Shown piece by piece: positions 56,171-64,000 of a DNA stretch of 64,000 nt. Position 1 is the stretch's first letter, and each line of letters starts with the position of its first letter. Below the pieces are notes generated by a model, which searched no databases, was not told the origin of the DNA, and saw only the letters and a program-made list of their open reading frames with translations. The position numbers were made by a program, and so were the translations under genes. The stretch is from Wenzhouxiangella limi. GTDB taxonomy: Bacteria; Pseudomonadota; Gammaproteobacteria; Xanthomonadales; Wenzhouxiangellaceae. The DNA lies in the NCBI RefSeq assembly GCF_010499265.1, contig NZ_JAAGSC010000040.1, forward strand, positions 248,001 through 312,000, read 5' to 3'.

Positions 56171-56206
56171 AAAACGGCCGCCGCCCGGCGGACGGGGCGG
56201 CGGCCG
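56171..56206 (-). terminator. Intrinsic terminator of glnA
   Basis: The arms CGGCCGCCGCCC (56175-56186) and GGGCGGCGGCCG (56195-56206) pair perfectly over 12 bases around an eight-base loop. In the direction of glnA transcription the stem is followed at once by TTTT (complement of 56171-56174). It lies 19 bases past the glnA stop and would separate glnA from DUF4124-ntrBC. Confidence 0.8.
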
Positions 56207-56224
56207 GAACCGGTGCGTGGGTTC

Positions 56225-57634
56225 TCAGCTGGAGTAGTACATGTCGAATTCGACCGGGTGGGTCGACATCCGGAACCGGGTGACTTCCTGCATTTTCAGC
56301 GCGATGTAGCCGTCGATGAGATCGTCGGAGAACACGTCGCCGGCCTTGAGGAACTCGCGATCGGCGTCGAGCGCTTCCAGCGCCTGGTCGAGCGCATGGC
56401 AGACCCGCGGAATATTCTGTTCTTCTTCCGGCGGCAGGTCGTAGAGGTCCTTGTCCATGGGTGCACCCGGATCGATCTTGTTGACGATCCCGTCCAGGCC
56501 GGCCATCATCATTGCCGCAAAAGTCAGGTACGGGTTGCCCGCCGGGTCGCCGAAGCGCACCTCGATGCGCCGCCCCTTGTCGCTGAACACCCACGGTACC
56601 CGGCACGAAGCCGAGCGGTTGCGGGCCGAGTAGGCCAGCAGAACCGGCGCTTCAAATCCGGGCACCAGGCGCTTGTAGCTGTTGGTCGTGGAGTTGGCAA
56701 ACGCGTTGATCGCCCGGGCATGCTTGAAAATCCCGCCGATGTAGTGCAGGGCGGTTTCGCTCAAGCCGCCGTAGCCGTCGCCGGCAAAGAGGTTGGTGCC
56801 GCCCTTGGACAGAGACTGGTGGACGTGCATGCCCGAACCGTTGTCGCCGACCAGCGGCTTGGGCATGAAGGTGGCGGTGCGGCCGTGCATGTGGGCCACG
56901 TTCTGGACCACGTACTTGAGGATCAGCAACTCGTCTGCCTTGCGGGTCAGCGTATTGAACAGCGTGCCGATCTCGCACTGGCCGGCCGTGCCGACTTCGT
57001 GGTGATGGACCTCCACCGGGATGCCCACGGCTTCGAGCGTGGTGCACATCAGCGAGCGCAGGTCCGCCAGTCCGTCGACGGGGGGTACGGGGAAGTAACC
57101 GCCTTTGACCCGCGGCCGGTGACCGTGGTTGCCTTCCTCGTACTTCTTGGCCGTGTTCCAGGCGGCTTCTTCGGCGTCGATCTCGAAAAAGGCGCCGGAG
57201 ATTTCGTTGCCGAAGCGCACCGAATCGAAAACGAAGAATTCCGGCTCGGGCCCGAAAAAGGCGGAATCCGCCACGCCGCTGGATTTCAGATAGGCTTCAG
57301 CGCGCTTGGCCAGCGAGCGGGGGCAGCGGCTGTAGGGCTGCATGGTGGCCGGCTCGAGGATGTCGCAGTTGATGTTGAGCGTCTTGTGTTCGGAAAACGG
57401 GTCCATGAAAGTGGCTTCGCAGTCCGGCATCAGCACCATGTCGGAATCGTTGATGCCTTTCCAGCCGATGATCGAGGAGCCGTCGAACATCTTGCCGTCG
57501 GTCAGCAACTCTTCGTCGATGGCCGAGGACGGCACGCTGACGTGTTGTTCCTTGCCGAGCGTGTTGGCAAAACGGAAGTCGACGAACTCGATGTCCTCGT
57601 CGCGGATGCGCTTGATGATTTCAGTCGGTGTCAT
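56225..57634 (-). CDS. glnA: Glutamine synthetase, type I
   Basis: GlnA makes glutamine from glutamate, ammonia and ATP as a dodecamer in the cytoplasm. The 469 residues match the GSI-beta length. The adenylylation site is present as Tyr398 in [10 protein letters not shown], so regulation by GlnE is expected. Metal and ATP motifs include [11 protein letters not shown] near 130, [11 protein letters not shown] near 264 and [10 protein letters not shown] near 343. A sigma-54-like promoter and palindromic enhancer lie upstream and a strong terminator downstream. Nitrogen control through the adjacent ntrBC operon is the natural reading. Confidence 0.98.
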   Translation of the reverse strand: MTPTEIIKRIRDEDIEFVDFRFANTLGKEQHVSVPSSAIDEELLTDGKMFDGSSIIGWKGINDSDMVLMPDCEATFMDPFSEHKTLNINCDILEPATMQPYSRCPRSLAKRAEAYLKSSGVADSAFFGPEPEFFVFDSVRFGNEISGAFFEIDAEEAAWNTAKKYEEGNHGHRPRVKGGYFPVPPVDGLADLRSLMCTTLEAVGIPVEVHHHEVGTAGQCEIGTLFNTLTRKADELLILKYVVQNVAHMHGRTATFMPKPLVGDNGSGMHVHQSLSKGGTNLFAGDGYGGLSETALHYIGGIFKHARAINAFANSTTNSYKRLVPGFEAPVLLAYSARNRSASCRVPWVFSDKGRRIEVRFGDPAGNPYLTFAAMMMAGLDGIVNKIDPGAPMDKDLYDLPPEEEQNIPRVCHALDQALEALDADREFLKAGDVFSDDLIDGYIALKMQEVTRFRMSTHPVEFDMYYSS

Positions 57635-57681
57635 GGTTGAGCAGGGTTCCTTGGTGGTGGGTTCGGTATCCAGCTATGCAA

Positions 57682-57698
57682 TGCACAAAACGTTCCAA
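57682..57698 (-). promoter_or_regulatory. Sigma-54-like promoter of glnA
   Basis: On the minus strand the sequence TTGGAACGTTTTGTGCA matches the sigma-54 consensus TTGGCACG-N4-TTGCA at 11 of 13 fixed positions. The invariant GG and GC dinucleotides are ten bases apart, as required. Transcription would start near 57671, leaving a leader of about 37 bases before the glnA ATG. Confidence 0.65.
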
Positions 57699-57749
57699 TG
57701 CCAGAGTCACCGCGATATGCGGCCTGCGGCGCGCTCCCGCACAGCATGG

Positions 57750-57796
57750 GCTCAATGATTGAGCGGGCTCTAAATCGACCCGCTCAATCATTGAGC
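57750..57796. promoter_or_regulatory. Paired palindromes, probable NtrC enhancer of glnA
   Basis: GCTCAATGATTGAGC (57750-57764) and GCTCAATCATTGAGC (57782-57796) are each perfect odd palindromes of 15 bases. Their centres are 32 bases apart, three helical turns, and lie near -86 and -118 from the predicted sigma-54 start. The pair also forms one 18-base inverted repeat. No T-run flanks it on either side, which argues against a terminator. The GCnC...GnGC ends fit the 15-base core of known NtrC sites. Confidence 0.55.
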
Positions 57797-57800
57797 TGAT

Positions 57801-58430
57801 CTACGCCTTCACCGACGGGTTGAGGGTGTAGGTGCCGGTCAGGCTCGCCTCAGCCAGGACGTGACCCTGGATTGCCTTTAGTACCTCTGGTGCGCTGAAC
57901 TCGGCCGGCAGCTCCAGGCGCTCGACGTCCAGCGCGTAGACGGTGAACACATAATGGTGGAGCAACGCGTCGTTCCAGGGCGGGCAGGGTCCGTCGTAAC
58001 CGAAATATTGCCCGGCCATGTCCGGATTGCCGGCCAGGAAGCCGGTGTAGTCGTTGAGGCCCTGGCGCGCGCCTGCAGGCCCGGGCGGATGCTTCTTGCC
58101 CCCGGGCGTGACGCCGTCGCTGCACTGGCCGGTTTGCAGCTCGGTGACATCGGGTGGGATATCGACCATCGCCCAGTGACAAAAGTCGACCCGCGGCATG
58201 TCGGCCGGCAACACGCGGCCTTCCTGGTTGACGTCATCCGCTTTCGAGGGCACGTCCGGGTCGATGCACAACAAGACGAAAGATCGTGTTCTGGCCGGCG
58301 CATCCTCCCAGGCCAGGTGCGGCGAGACGTTGTCCGACAGTGCCATCGGCGCGTCGTCGGCAATTTTGCCGAAGGCGAAACGCGGATCGATGGGCTGCTG
58401 GTCGGTCAGGTCGATCGAGGACAGTTTCAT
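57801..58430 (-). CDS. PEBP family protein (YbhB/YbcL type)
   Basis: The ATG at 58430 gives MKLSSIDLTDQQPIDPRFAFGK, aligned with the start of YbhB; a longer frame is possible only by adding unrelated residues. The 209 residues show the PEBP blocks SPHLAWEDAPARTRSFVLLCIDPD near 37-60 and DFCHWAMVDIP near 80, and PPWNDALLHHYVFTVYALD near 150. There is no signal peptide, so it is cytoplasmic. Homologues bind phospholipid-like anions and have uncertain roles in bacteria. The insertion around residues 95-125 (CSDGVTPGGKKHPPGPAG) is longer than in YbhB. It diverges from the peptidase gene over 69 bases. Confidence 0.88.
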   Translation of the reverse strand: MKLSSIDLTDQQPIDPRFAFGKIADDAPMALSDNVSPHLAWEDAPARTRSFVLLCIDPDVPSKADDVNQEGRVLPADMPRVDFCHWAMVDIPPDVTELQTGQCSDGVTPGGKKHPPGPAGARQGLNDYTGFLAGNPDMAGQYFGYDGPCPPWNDALLHHYVFTVYALDVERLELPAEFSAPEVLKAIQGHVLAEASLTGTYTLNPSVKA

Positions 58431-58499
58431 GACGGTCAATCCCATGTGTTTCGGTGGAGCCGTTATCCTAGCAGGCCGTTTCACACCCTGCGAATCGCC

Positions 58500-61067
58500 A
58501 TGTTTGTCACCCGGTTTCGTTCTCTTGTTGCACTGATCGTGCTGATTTGCTCGGCTGGTCAGGCGACGGCCTTTTCGGGCCTGCCAGCCGATTTCGACCC
58601 GGATCCGGACATTGCCGCGCCGGCGGAATTTCTCGGTTTCGACCCGGCCGAACGGCATCTGCGCCATGACCAGGTCGTCGCCTACCTCGACTACCTGGCC
58701 GAGGCTTCCGACCGCGTCTCGATCGAGCAGATCGGTCAGACGCACGGTCTGCGGCCGCTGAAACTGCTGGTTTTCAGCTCCCCCGAGCGCCAGGCACAAA
58801 CGGCCCAGCTGCGGGCCGACCGGGTCCGTGCCAGCCGCGAGGGTGACGGCCCGCCGGTGATCTGGCTGGGGTATGCGGTTCACGGTAACGAGGCTTCCGG
58901 GGTCACCGCGGCGATGATCACGGCCTGGTACCTGGCCTCGGCCCGCAACGACGAAGTCTCTGGCTGGCTCGAAGAGGCGGTGATCCTTATGGAGCCGGTC
59001 TTAAACCCCGACGGCGCCGATCGCTTTGCCCACTGGGTCAACATGCACCGAGGCGTCCATCCGGTCAGCGATCCGGCCGACCGCGAGCACCACGAGAACT
59101 GGCCGAACGGGCGGACCAACTATTACTGGTTCGACCTCAACCGCGACTGGCTGCCCCTGGTTCATCCGGAATCCAGGGCGCGGCTGGCGCAGTTCCACGC
59201 CTGGCGGCCGCACGTGGTCACCGATCACCACGAAATGGGGCCCAACAGCACCTACTTCTTTCAGCCCGGGGTGCCCGAACGGAACAACCCGCTGACCCCG
59301 GCGCGCAATTTCTCACTGACCGCGACCATCGCGGAGTACCACGCCCGGCGACTCGACGAAGCCGATGAACCCTACTACACCCGCGAGTCGTTCGACGACT
59401 ATTACGCAGGCAAGGGCTCGACGTATCCGGATCTGACCGGTTCGGTGGGTATTCTTTTCGAGCAAGGCTCGGCGCGCGGCCACGTCCAGGACACCGAGTA
59501 CGGACAGCGGACTTTTGGCGAGGCGGTGGCCAACCAGATCCGGACCAGCCTGTCGTCCATCGAGGGGGCGGTGGCGCACGCCGATGAGCTGATCGCCTAC
59601 CAGGCCGAGTTTTTCCGCAGCGCGCGTGAGGCGGCTGATCGCGACCGCAACGAAGGCTGGATGTTTGGCGATGGCGGCGATCCGGCGCGCGGTCGTGCGC
59701 TGGTCGAGCTGCTGCTGCGCCACGACATCACCGTGATGCCGGTTGCCGAGGAGGTCACCATCGCCGGGCGGCAACAGCCAGCCGGCTCGGCCTGGGCGGT
59801 ACCCGCGGACCAGGACCAGTACCGCTTCCTGCGCTCGGTGTTCGAGCCCGTGACCGAACTGACCATGGAGACCTTTTACGATGTTTCGACCTGGCCGCTG
59901 GGACTGAGCTTCGACCTGCCGCTCGCACCCGTCCGCCGCCTGCCAACGCTTGGCGAAGCGCTGGAGTCGGTCGCGGCTTATCGCCCGACCCCGCCGGCCA
60001 GCGATGCGCCGGCCTGGATCGTGCCCTGGGATCAGCGCGGTGCGCCCCCGCTGCTGGCCGCACTGCTGGCCGACGACTACAGGATCCAGGTTTTCACCAA
60101 GCCGAGCACAATACAGGTCGGAGAAGACGATGAAAGAGAGTTCGTGCGCGGCAGCCTGGTCATTCATCGCGGCCTGCAGCCCGACAGCGCGCCGCCGGTG
60201 GACGAGCGGCTGGCCGAACTGGCGGCCGAACACGGCTCGGAGGTGGTTGCCGCGCGCCGGGGCCTGGCCGTCAGCGGGCCTGACCTCGGCTCACCATCCG
60301 TGCCGGTGGTCGAACCCGTTCAGCCGGCCATGGTGGTCGGTCAAGGCCTTTCGCCCAACCACGCCGGCTATGTCTGGCACTGGTTCGATCACTACCTGCA
60401 GCAGCCGCTGACCCGCCTTGACTGGATGCGTCTGACCCGGGTCGATCTGTCGGAATACAGCCACATCATCCTGCCCGACGGTAACTACTCGGCCCTGCCC
60501 GAACCGGCCGCGGAGCGGTTGGTGGACTTTGTTCAAGACGGCGGTATTCTGCTGGCGGCCCGGCGCGCCGCTGCCTGGGTTGAGACGCTGCCGCTGGAGT
60601 GGGAATTGATCGAGGACGAGGACTCCGAAGACGAACAGCAAGCCGTGCCGGAGCGGCGCGCGTACGGCGATTTCCGGGATGACCGGGCGCGGGAACTGAT
60701 TGGCGGCAGCGTACTCGGGGTGAGGCTGGATCCCACCCACCCGCTGGCTTTCGGTTATACAGAGGAGGACCTGGCGGTGATGCGGCGGGGGCGACAGATG
60801 CTCAAGCCGGCGTCCAATCCCTACTCCAGCGTTGCCCTTTATACCGACGACGTGCTGGTCTCCGGCTTTCTTTCCGAGGAGAATCGTGAGCGCCTGGCCG
60901 GGAGCCCCGCGCTGAGCGTGACGCGTCACGGCGCCGGGGCGGTGATCCGGGTGGCCGATGACTATCTCTTTCGGGGTTACTGGCTGGGCACCGAGCGCTT
61001 GTTCGCCAACGCGCTGTTTTTCAGCTCGATCGTCGGAACAACCCAGCTGCCTTCGGAGGCGGACTAG
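58500..61067 (+). CDS. Secreted M14-family zinc carboxypeptidase with C-terminal domain
   Basis: The ATG at 58500 starts a signal peptide (MFVTRFRSLVALIVLICSAG, cut near ATA-FS), giving 855 residues. The M14 peptidase domain spans about residues 50-330 with zinc ligands His128 and Glu131 in YAVHGNEASG, a third ligand in TDHHEMG (His243 or His244), and the probable catalytic Glu in ILFEQGSARGH. Later sequence (about 615-720, AMVVGQGLSPNHAGYVWHW, DGNYSALPEPAAERLVDFVQ) resembles the class I glutamine amidotransferase-like fold often attached to secreted M14 peptidases, without a clear catalytic Cys. It would trim peptides in the periplasm or outside. Confidence 0.88.
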   Translation: MFVTRFRSLVALIVLICSAGQATAFSGLPADFDPDPDIAAPAEFLGFDPAERHLRHDQVVAYLDYLAEASDRVSIEQIGQTHGLRPLKLLVFSSPERQAQTAQLRADRVRASREGDGPPVIWLGYAVHGNEASGVTAAMITAWYLASARNDEVSGWLEEAVILMEPVLNPDGADRFAHWVNMHRGVHPVSDPADREHHENWPNGRTNYYWFDLNRDWLPLVHPESRARLAQFHAWRPHVVTDHHEMGPNSTYFFQPGVPERNNPLTPARNFSLTATIAEYHARRLDEADEPYYTRESFDDYYAGKGSTYPDLTGSVGILFEQGSARGHVQDTEYGQRTFGEAVANQIRTSLSSIEGAVAHADELIAYQAEFFRSAREAADRDRNEGWMFGDGGDPARGRALVELLLRHDITVMPVAEEVTIAGRQQPAGSAWAVPADQDQYRFLRSVFEPVTELTMETFYDVSTWPLGLSFDLPLAPVRRLPTLGEALESVAAYRPTPPASDAPAWIVPWDQRGAPPLLAALLADDYRIQVFTKPSTIQVGEDDEREFVRGSLVIHRGLQPDSAPPVDERLAELAAEHGSEVVAARRGLAVSGPDLGSPSVPVVEPVQPAMVVGQGLSPNHAGYVWHWFDHYLQQPLTRLDWMRLTRVDLSEYSHIILPDGNYSALPEPAAERLVDFVQDGGILLAARRAAAWVETLPLEWELIEDEDSEDEQQAVPERRAYGDFRDDRARELIGGSVLGVRLDPTHPLAFGYTEEDLAVMRRGRQMLKPASNPYSSVALYTDDVLVSGFLSEENRERLAGSPALSVTRHGAGAVIRVADDYLFRGYWLGTERLFANALFFSSIVGTTQLPSEAD

Positions 61068-61086
61068 ACGGTTGAAACCGAGGCGG

Positions 61087-61848
61087 TCAGCCGGTCGCCT
61101 GGCGCCGGCTGCCGTCATCGACGCGCATCGCCATTTCTTCCAGAGCGGGGCGGTTGAGAACGCGCACCAGCTTGCCGCGGACTTCGATGACTTCTTCGCG
61201 CTGCAGCGTGCTGAGCGTGCGCGACACGGTTTCGATCGTCAAGCCGAGATAGTTGGCAATATCGCGACGGTCCATGGTCAGCCGGAACTGGTCCGGATCC
61301 TGGTTGCGGCGCGCCAGACGGCGCGACATGCTCATCAGAAACAGCGCAACGCGGGTGCGCGCATCCAGCCGCCCGACGACCAGCAGCAGTTCGCGCGTTT
61401 CGGCCATTTCCTCAGACAGCAGGCGCAGCATGACCTGGTTGAGCTTGGGACTGGACTGCAGCATGGTGACGAAATCCTTGAACGGGATTTCGCAGGTGCG
61501 GCTGTCTTCGAGGGCGATGGCAAACCCCGGGTGCTTTTCGTTGGACAGGGCGTCCAGACCCAGAATCTCGCCGGGCAAATAGAACCCGGAGACGATTTCG
61601 TCGCCTTCGTGGGAGAGTTGATAGGCCTTGACCGAGCCGGAGCGCACCACCGAGACGGTCTTGGCCGACTGGCCGCCGTGAAACAGGTGGTCGCTGCGCC
61701 CGACCGGCTGCTGTCGCTTGAGGACGCGGTTGATTTCCTCGCGCTCTTCGGGCGAGATGTCGTGTGCGAAACAGAGGTTGAAAAGGGAGCAGTCCTCGCA
61801 GGACGTCTCCTTCTGACCGATTTCCGAGATGCTCGGCTTGTCGCTCAC
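61087..61848 (-). CDS. fnr: FNR/ANR-type oxygen-responsive transcription regulator
   Basis: FNR senses oxygen through a [4Fe-4S] cluster and activates anaerobic genes. I start at GTG 61848, which has AGGAG seven bases upstream and gives 253 residues; a TTG at 61869 would leave almost no leader after the predicted promoter. Cluster ligands are Cys17, Cys20 and Cys26 (CEDCSLFNLC) with Cys119 in SRTCEIPF. The cyclic-nucleotide-type domain and dimer helix follow, then the helix-turn-helix with ETVSR (Glu-Ser-Arg reading TTGAT half-sites). A perfect FNR box lies upstream of the neighbouring hemN gene. Confidence 0.95.
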   Translation of the reverse strand: MSDKPSISEIGQKETSCEDCSLFNLCFAHDISPEEREEINRVLKRQQPVGRSDHLFHGGQSAKTVSVVRSGSVKAYQLSHEGDEIVSGFYLPGEILGLDALSNEKHPGFAIALEDSRTCEIPFKDFVTMLQSSPKLNQVMLRLLSEEMAETRELLLVVGRLDARTRVALFLMSMSRRLARRNQDPDQFRLTMDRRDIANYLGLTIETVSRTLSTLQREEVIEVRGKLVRVLNRPALEEMAMRVDDGSRRQATG

Positions 61849-61878
61849 GCGCCAACTCCTGACAATCAATGGAGCCAG

Positions 61879-61887
61879 ATTATATCA
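61879..61887 (-). promoter_or_regulatory. Extended -10 promoter of fnr
   Basis: On the minus strand TGATATAAT is a perfect TGnTATAAT extended -10 element. TTGACT lies 21 bases further upstream, too far to be a normal -35, but extended -10 promoters do not need one. Transcription would start near 61872, about 24 bases before the GTG start. Confidence 0.6.
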
Positions 61888-61938
61888 GCAGTTGCTGCCC
61901 TGCCCAGTCAATTGCCAGCATTCACAAGGGCAGAAGCA

Positions 61939-63336
61939 TCAGACGATGCGTGAGAAGCGCCCCTGCTGCTGCCGATTGGGTGTCAGGTAGGCATCGAAGA
62001 CCTTGGCAATGGCGCGCAGAAACATCAGGCCGGCAGCGGTGACCGTGAATCCGCCTTTTTGCCACTCGATGAGTCCGTCTTCAGCCAGCGGTTCCAGGCG
62101 CTGCAGTTCCTCGCTGAAGTAGCTACGGAAGGAAAGCTCGAAAAGCCGTTCGAGGTCGGCGTAGACAAGAGCCCCTGTGCACATGATGCGCTCGATGATT
62201 TCGGCGCGTACGCGGTCGTCCGTGGTCCGGGTCAGCCCGCGGCAGGTGGCCGGATGACCTTCTTGCTCGATGGCTATGCGCCAGTCGGGCAGCTTGCGGT
62301 GATTCTGGGCGAAGCTGTCGCCGATCTGGCTGATGGCGCTGGGGCCGAAGCTGACCAGGTCCAGGCCGCCGTGGGTGGAATAGCCCTGGAAGTTGCGCAC
62401 CAGCGTGCCGTTGGCCCGCGCCTTGACCATGGAGTCACCCGGGAGTGCGAAGTGGTCCATGCCAACGAACTCGTAACCGGAATCAAGCAACCGGCTTAAG
62501 GTATTGCGGAAGATCGCCAGCTTGGTGGTCGGGTTGGGCAGCTGCTCGCTCTTGATTCGGGTCTGGCCCTTGAACAGATGCGGCAGGTGGGCATAGTTGA
62601 ACAGCGACAGGCGATCCGGCTTCAGGCTGACCATCGTCTCCACGGTCTGGGCGAAGCCGGTGGTGGTCTGCAGCGGCAGTCCGTAGATCAGGTCGACGCT
62701 GATCGACTCGAAGCCCACGGCCCGGGCGGCGCCGATGGTGGCGCTGACGGTCGCGGTGTCATGGATCCGGTTGACGGCTTCCTGCACGGCCGGATCCAGG
62801 TCCTGCACGCCGATGGAGATACGGTTGAAGCCGATTTCCCGCAGGCGCTTGATGCCGGTCGGATCGATGGTGCGCGGATCGACCTCCAGGCCCAGCTCGC
62901 CGTCCTGGGCAAACTTGAAGCGTGCGCGCAGCATGTCCATCAGGCGCGAGAGCTGATCGACGGTCAGGAAAGTCGGCGTGCCGCCGCCCAGGTGCAGCTG
63001 ACGCACCTTGCGGTCAGCGTCAAAGCGCGGTGCGACCAGATCCATTTCGCGTTCGAGCGTGTCCAGGAATTCATCGCCGGCGGTCGCCGAGCGCGTGATG
63101 ACGCGGTTGCAGCCGCAGTAGAAGCACGGGCTGGAGCAGAAAGGTACATGCACATACAGCGACAGATCGGCCGGAATCGGCAGGCGATTGCTCTCATCGA
63201 TGGCGGTCAGGAAGTCCTCCGGGCCGAAGCGTTCGTTGAACTGTACGGCGGTCGGATAGGAGGTGTAGCGGGGTCCCTCACCGCCGTAGCGGTCGATCAG
63301 GTCCACGTCGAAAGTCGGACGAATGAGTTCGGACAT
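61939..63336 (-). CDS. hemN: Oxygen-independent coproporphyrinogen III oxidase
   Basis: HemN is the radical SAM enzyme that makes protoporphyrinogen IX without oxygen. The 465 residues match the usual size. The N-terminal GPRYTSYPTAVQF, the cluster motif CxxxCxxC at Cys67, Cys71 and Cys74 (with Cys76), and GGGTPTFLT near 117 are diagnostic. GGGAAG lies eight bases before the ATG. A perfect FNR box is 71 bases upstream, so expression should rise without oxygen. It may supply haem for the pentahaem cytochrome encoded elsewhere in this window. Confidence 0.97.
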   Translation of the reverse strand: MSELIRPTFDVDLIDRYGGEGPRYTSYPTAVQFNERFGPEDFLTAIDESNRLPIPADLSLYVHVPFCSSPCFYCGCNRVITRSATAGDEFLDTLEREMDLVAPRFDADRKVRQLHLGGGTPTFLTVDQLSRLMDMLRARFKFAQDGELGLEVDPRTIDPTGIKRLREIGFNRISIGVQDLDPAVQEAVNRIHDTATVSATIGAARAVGFESISVDLIYGLPLQTTTGFAQTVETMVSLKPDRLSLFNYAHLPHLFKGQTRIKSEQLPNPTTKLAIFRNTLSRLLDSGYEFVGMDHFALPGDSMVKARANGTLVRNFQGYSTHGGLDLVSFGPSAISQIGDSFAQNHRKLPDWRIAIEQEGHPATCRGLTRTTDDRVRAEIIERIMCTGALVYADLERLFELSFRSYFSEELQRLEPLAEDGLIEWQKGGFTVTAAGLMFLRAIAKVFDAYLTPNRQQQGRFSRIV

Positions 63337-63406
63337 GCTGTCGCTTCCCGGGCAGAATGGCTGATTATTTGATCTGAAAGCTTACCGTCGCTATGGGCAA
63401 ACGGAT

Positions 63407-63420
63407 TTGATACGCATCAA
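63407..63420. promoter_or_regulatory. FNR/ANR binding box
   Basis: TTGATACGCATCAA is a perfect TTGAT-N4-ATCAA site in the hemN/63481 divergent gap. If it acts at -41.5, the hemN start would be near 63372, and TAAGCT stands at the matching -10 position on the minus strand. The spacing to the plus-strand gene is less typical. Confidence 0.82.
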
Positions 63421-63480
63421 AACTTCGGAAGGTTCTGATAAATTGACATTTCACCGACCTTCCCGCTTGAAAGAGAGCTC

Positions 63481-64000
63481 ATGAAAAAAGCCTGGATTTA
63501 CCTGCTGCCCGTCATCGCGGCCTTCCTGGCGCTGCCTTCTGCGCTGCTTCGCGCCGAGACAGCCAGCGAAATCGATACGGTGCTGACGCTCGGTCCGCTT
63601 CCCTTTGCCTCGCAAGCGCTGGACGACAGCCCGAAGGCCGACGAGATTCGCCGTGCCCTGATCATGCAACTCAGCGACTCTGACCTGCCGGCGCCGGGGG
63701 CAAGCATCCGCGCTTTTGGCCAGTCGTTGACCTGGCAGGCCCATCCGCCCGAGGCAACGGCCAAGGATTCGGGGCCCTCGGTCTGGATGGTGCATCTCCA
63801 GGCTCAGCGCTTTGTGCGCGGGCGGCTGCTTGTTTCCGGCCTGGCCGAGCCCAAACTGTGGCTGAACGGCGAGCCGTACTCGCCGGAAGAAAACGGGGTG
63901 GAACTGGACCTGTCGGCCGGAACGCACACGCTGTGGCTGTTTCATCACGGTGCCGACCAGGAGCAGACGCCGGGCCTGCAGTGGAAGGGCAACACCGAAG
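63481..64000 (+). CDS. Secreted protein of unknown function (3' truncated)
   Basis: The frame is open from an ATG at 63481, preceded by AAGAGAG, to the window end (173 residues seen). It begins MKKAWIYLLPVIAAFLALPS, with a probable signal peptidase site after LLRAE. The visible part has beta-rich sequence such as SVWMVHLQAQRFVRGRLLV and LNGEPYSP, like the N-terminal modules of secreted peptidases or hydrolases, but no catalytic motif is within view. I cannot name a family. The FNR box to its left could also affect it. Confidence 0.75.
   Translation, partial: MKKAWIYLLPVIAAFLALPSALLRAETASEIDTVLTLGPLPFASQALDDSPKADEIRRALIMQLSDSDLPAPGASIRAFGQSLTWQAHPPEATAKDSGPSVWMVHLQAQRFVRGRLLVSGLAEPKLWLNGEPYSPEENGVELDLSAGTHTLWLFHHGADQEQTPGLQWKGNTE

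Noticed and set aside
57750-57796. The 18-base inverted repeat read as a terminator of the PEBP gene
   Set aside because: There is no T-run on either side. Each arm is itself a palindrome, and the spacing fits an enhancer better.
58445-58883. A 360-residue form of the PEBP protein
   Set aside because: The added N-terminus overlaps the divergent peptidase gene and does not match the family; MKLSSIDL is the usual start.
61849-61869. TTG start for fnr, 21 bases upstream
   Set aside because: It would lie about three bases after the predicted transcription start and has no ribosome site, while GTG at 61848 has AGGAG.

Overview
This is a GC-rich, densely coding stretch of a bacterial chromosome, almost certainly from a gammaproteobacterium. 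The marks for this are a mreBCD-mrdA-rodA-mltB-rlpA-dacA-ybeD-lipB cell-wall block, an aceE-type homodimeric pyruvate dehydrogenase, glnA/ntrBC, an FNR/ANR regulator beside hemN, and LpxL-type acyltransferases. Acidic, Asp/Ser-rich linkers hint at a marine or salt-tolerant lineage near Chromatiales/Xanthomonadales (Wenzhouxiangella-like), but genus cannot be fixed from the sequence alone. I saw no tRNA, rRNA, CRISPR array, insertion sequence or phage gene. No gap between genes exceeds about 170 bases.

Layout. 1-4774: two signalling genes, a 5'-truncated CheR-PAS hybrid and a PAS/GGDEF/EAL protein. 4859-16473: rod-shape and murein genes (mreB, mreC, mreD, PBP2, rodA, mltB, rlpA, dacA), then a DUF493 gene, lipB and the tail-specific protease prc, many with overlapping start and stop codons. 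16501-24756: priA, then aceE, aceF and an E3 (lpd) carrying its own lipoyl domain. 24863-37221: a translationally coupled accessory block made of a nitrilase-superfamily hydrolase, a TPR/FG-GAP lipoprotein, a membrane-anchored pentahaem cytochrome c with TPRs, two CRTAC1/ASPIC-UnbV propeller proteins and a TPR protein. This is the best candidate for an undescribed system.

37246-38538: an NRAMP-related transporter on the minus strand. 38652-49729: a second accessory block, made of a lipase-like lipoprotein, a DUF1302 outer-membrane protein, two DUF1329 proteins, a BNR/YCF48 propeller and an RND/MMPL exporter. It looks like an envelope system for lipid or ester substrates. 49736-51528: two overlapping LpxL-like acyltransferases on the minus strand. 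51692-53136: dtd and a Sua5-type tsaC.

53146-57634 (minus strand): glnA, then a DUF4124 gene, ntrB and ntrC. The glnA upstream region holds a sigma-54-like promoter and two phased 15-bp palindromes that look like an NtrC enhancer. A related element lies in the ntrB-operon promoter. 57801-61067: a PEBP-family gene and a divergent secreted M14 metallopeptidase. 61087-63336 (minus strand): FNR and hemN, with a perfect FNR box upstream of hemN. 63481-end: the start of a secreted protein of unknown function.

Most real genes are on the plus strand up to 37.2 kb, and the many long antisense open frames are GC-bias shadows.
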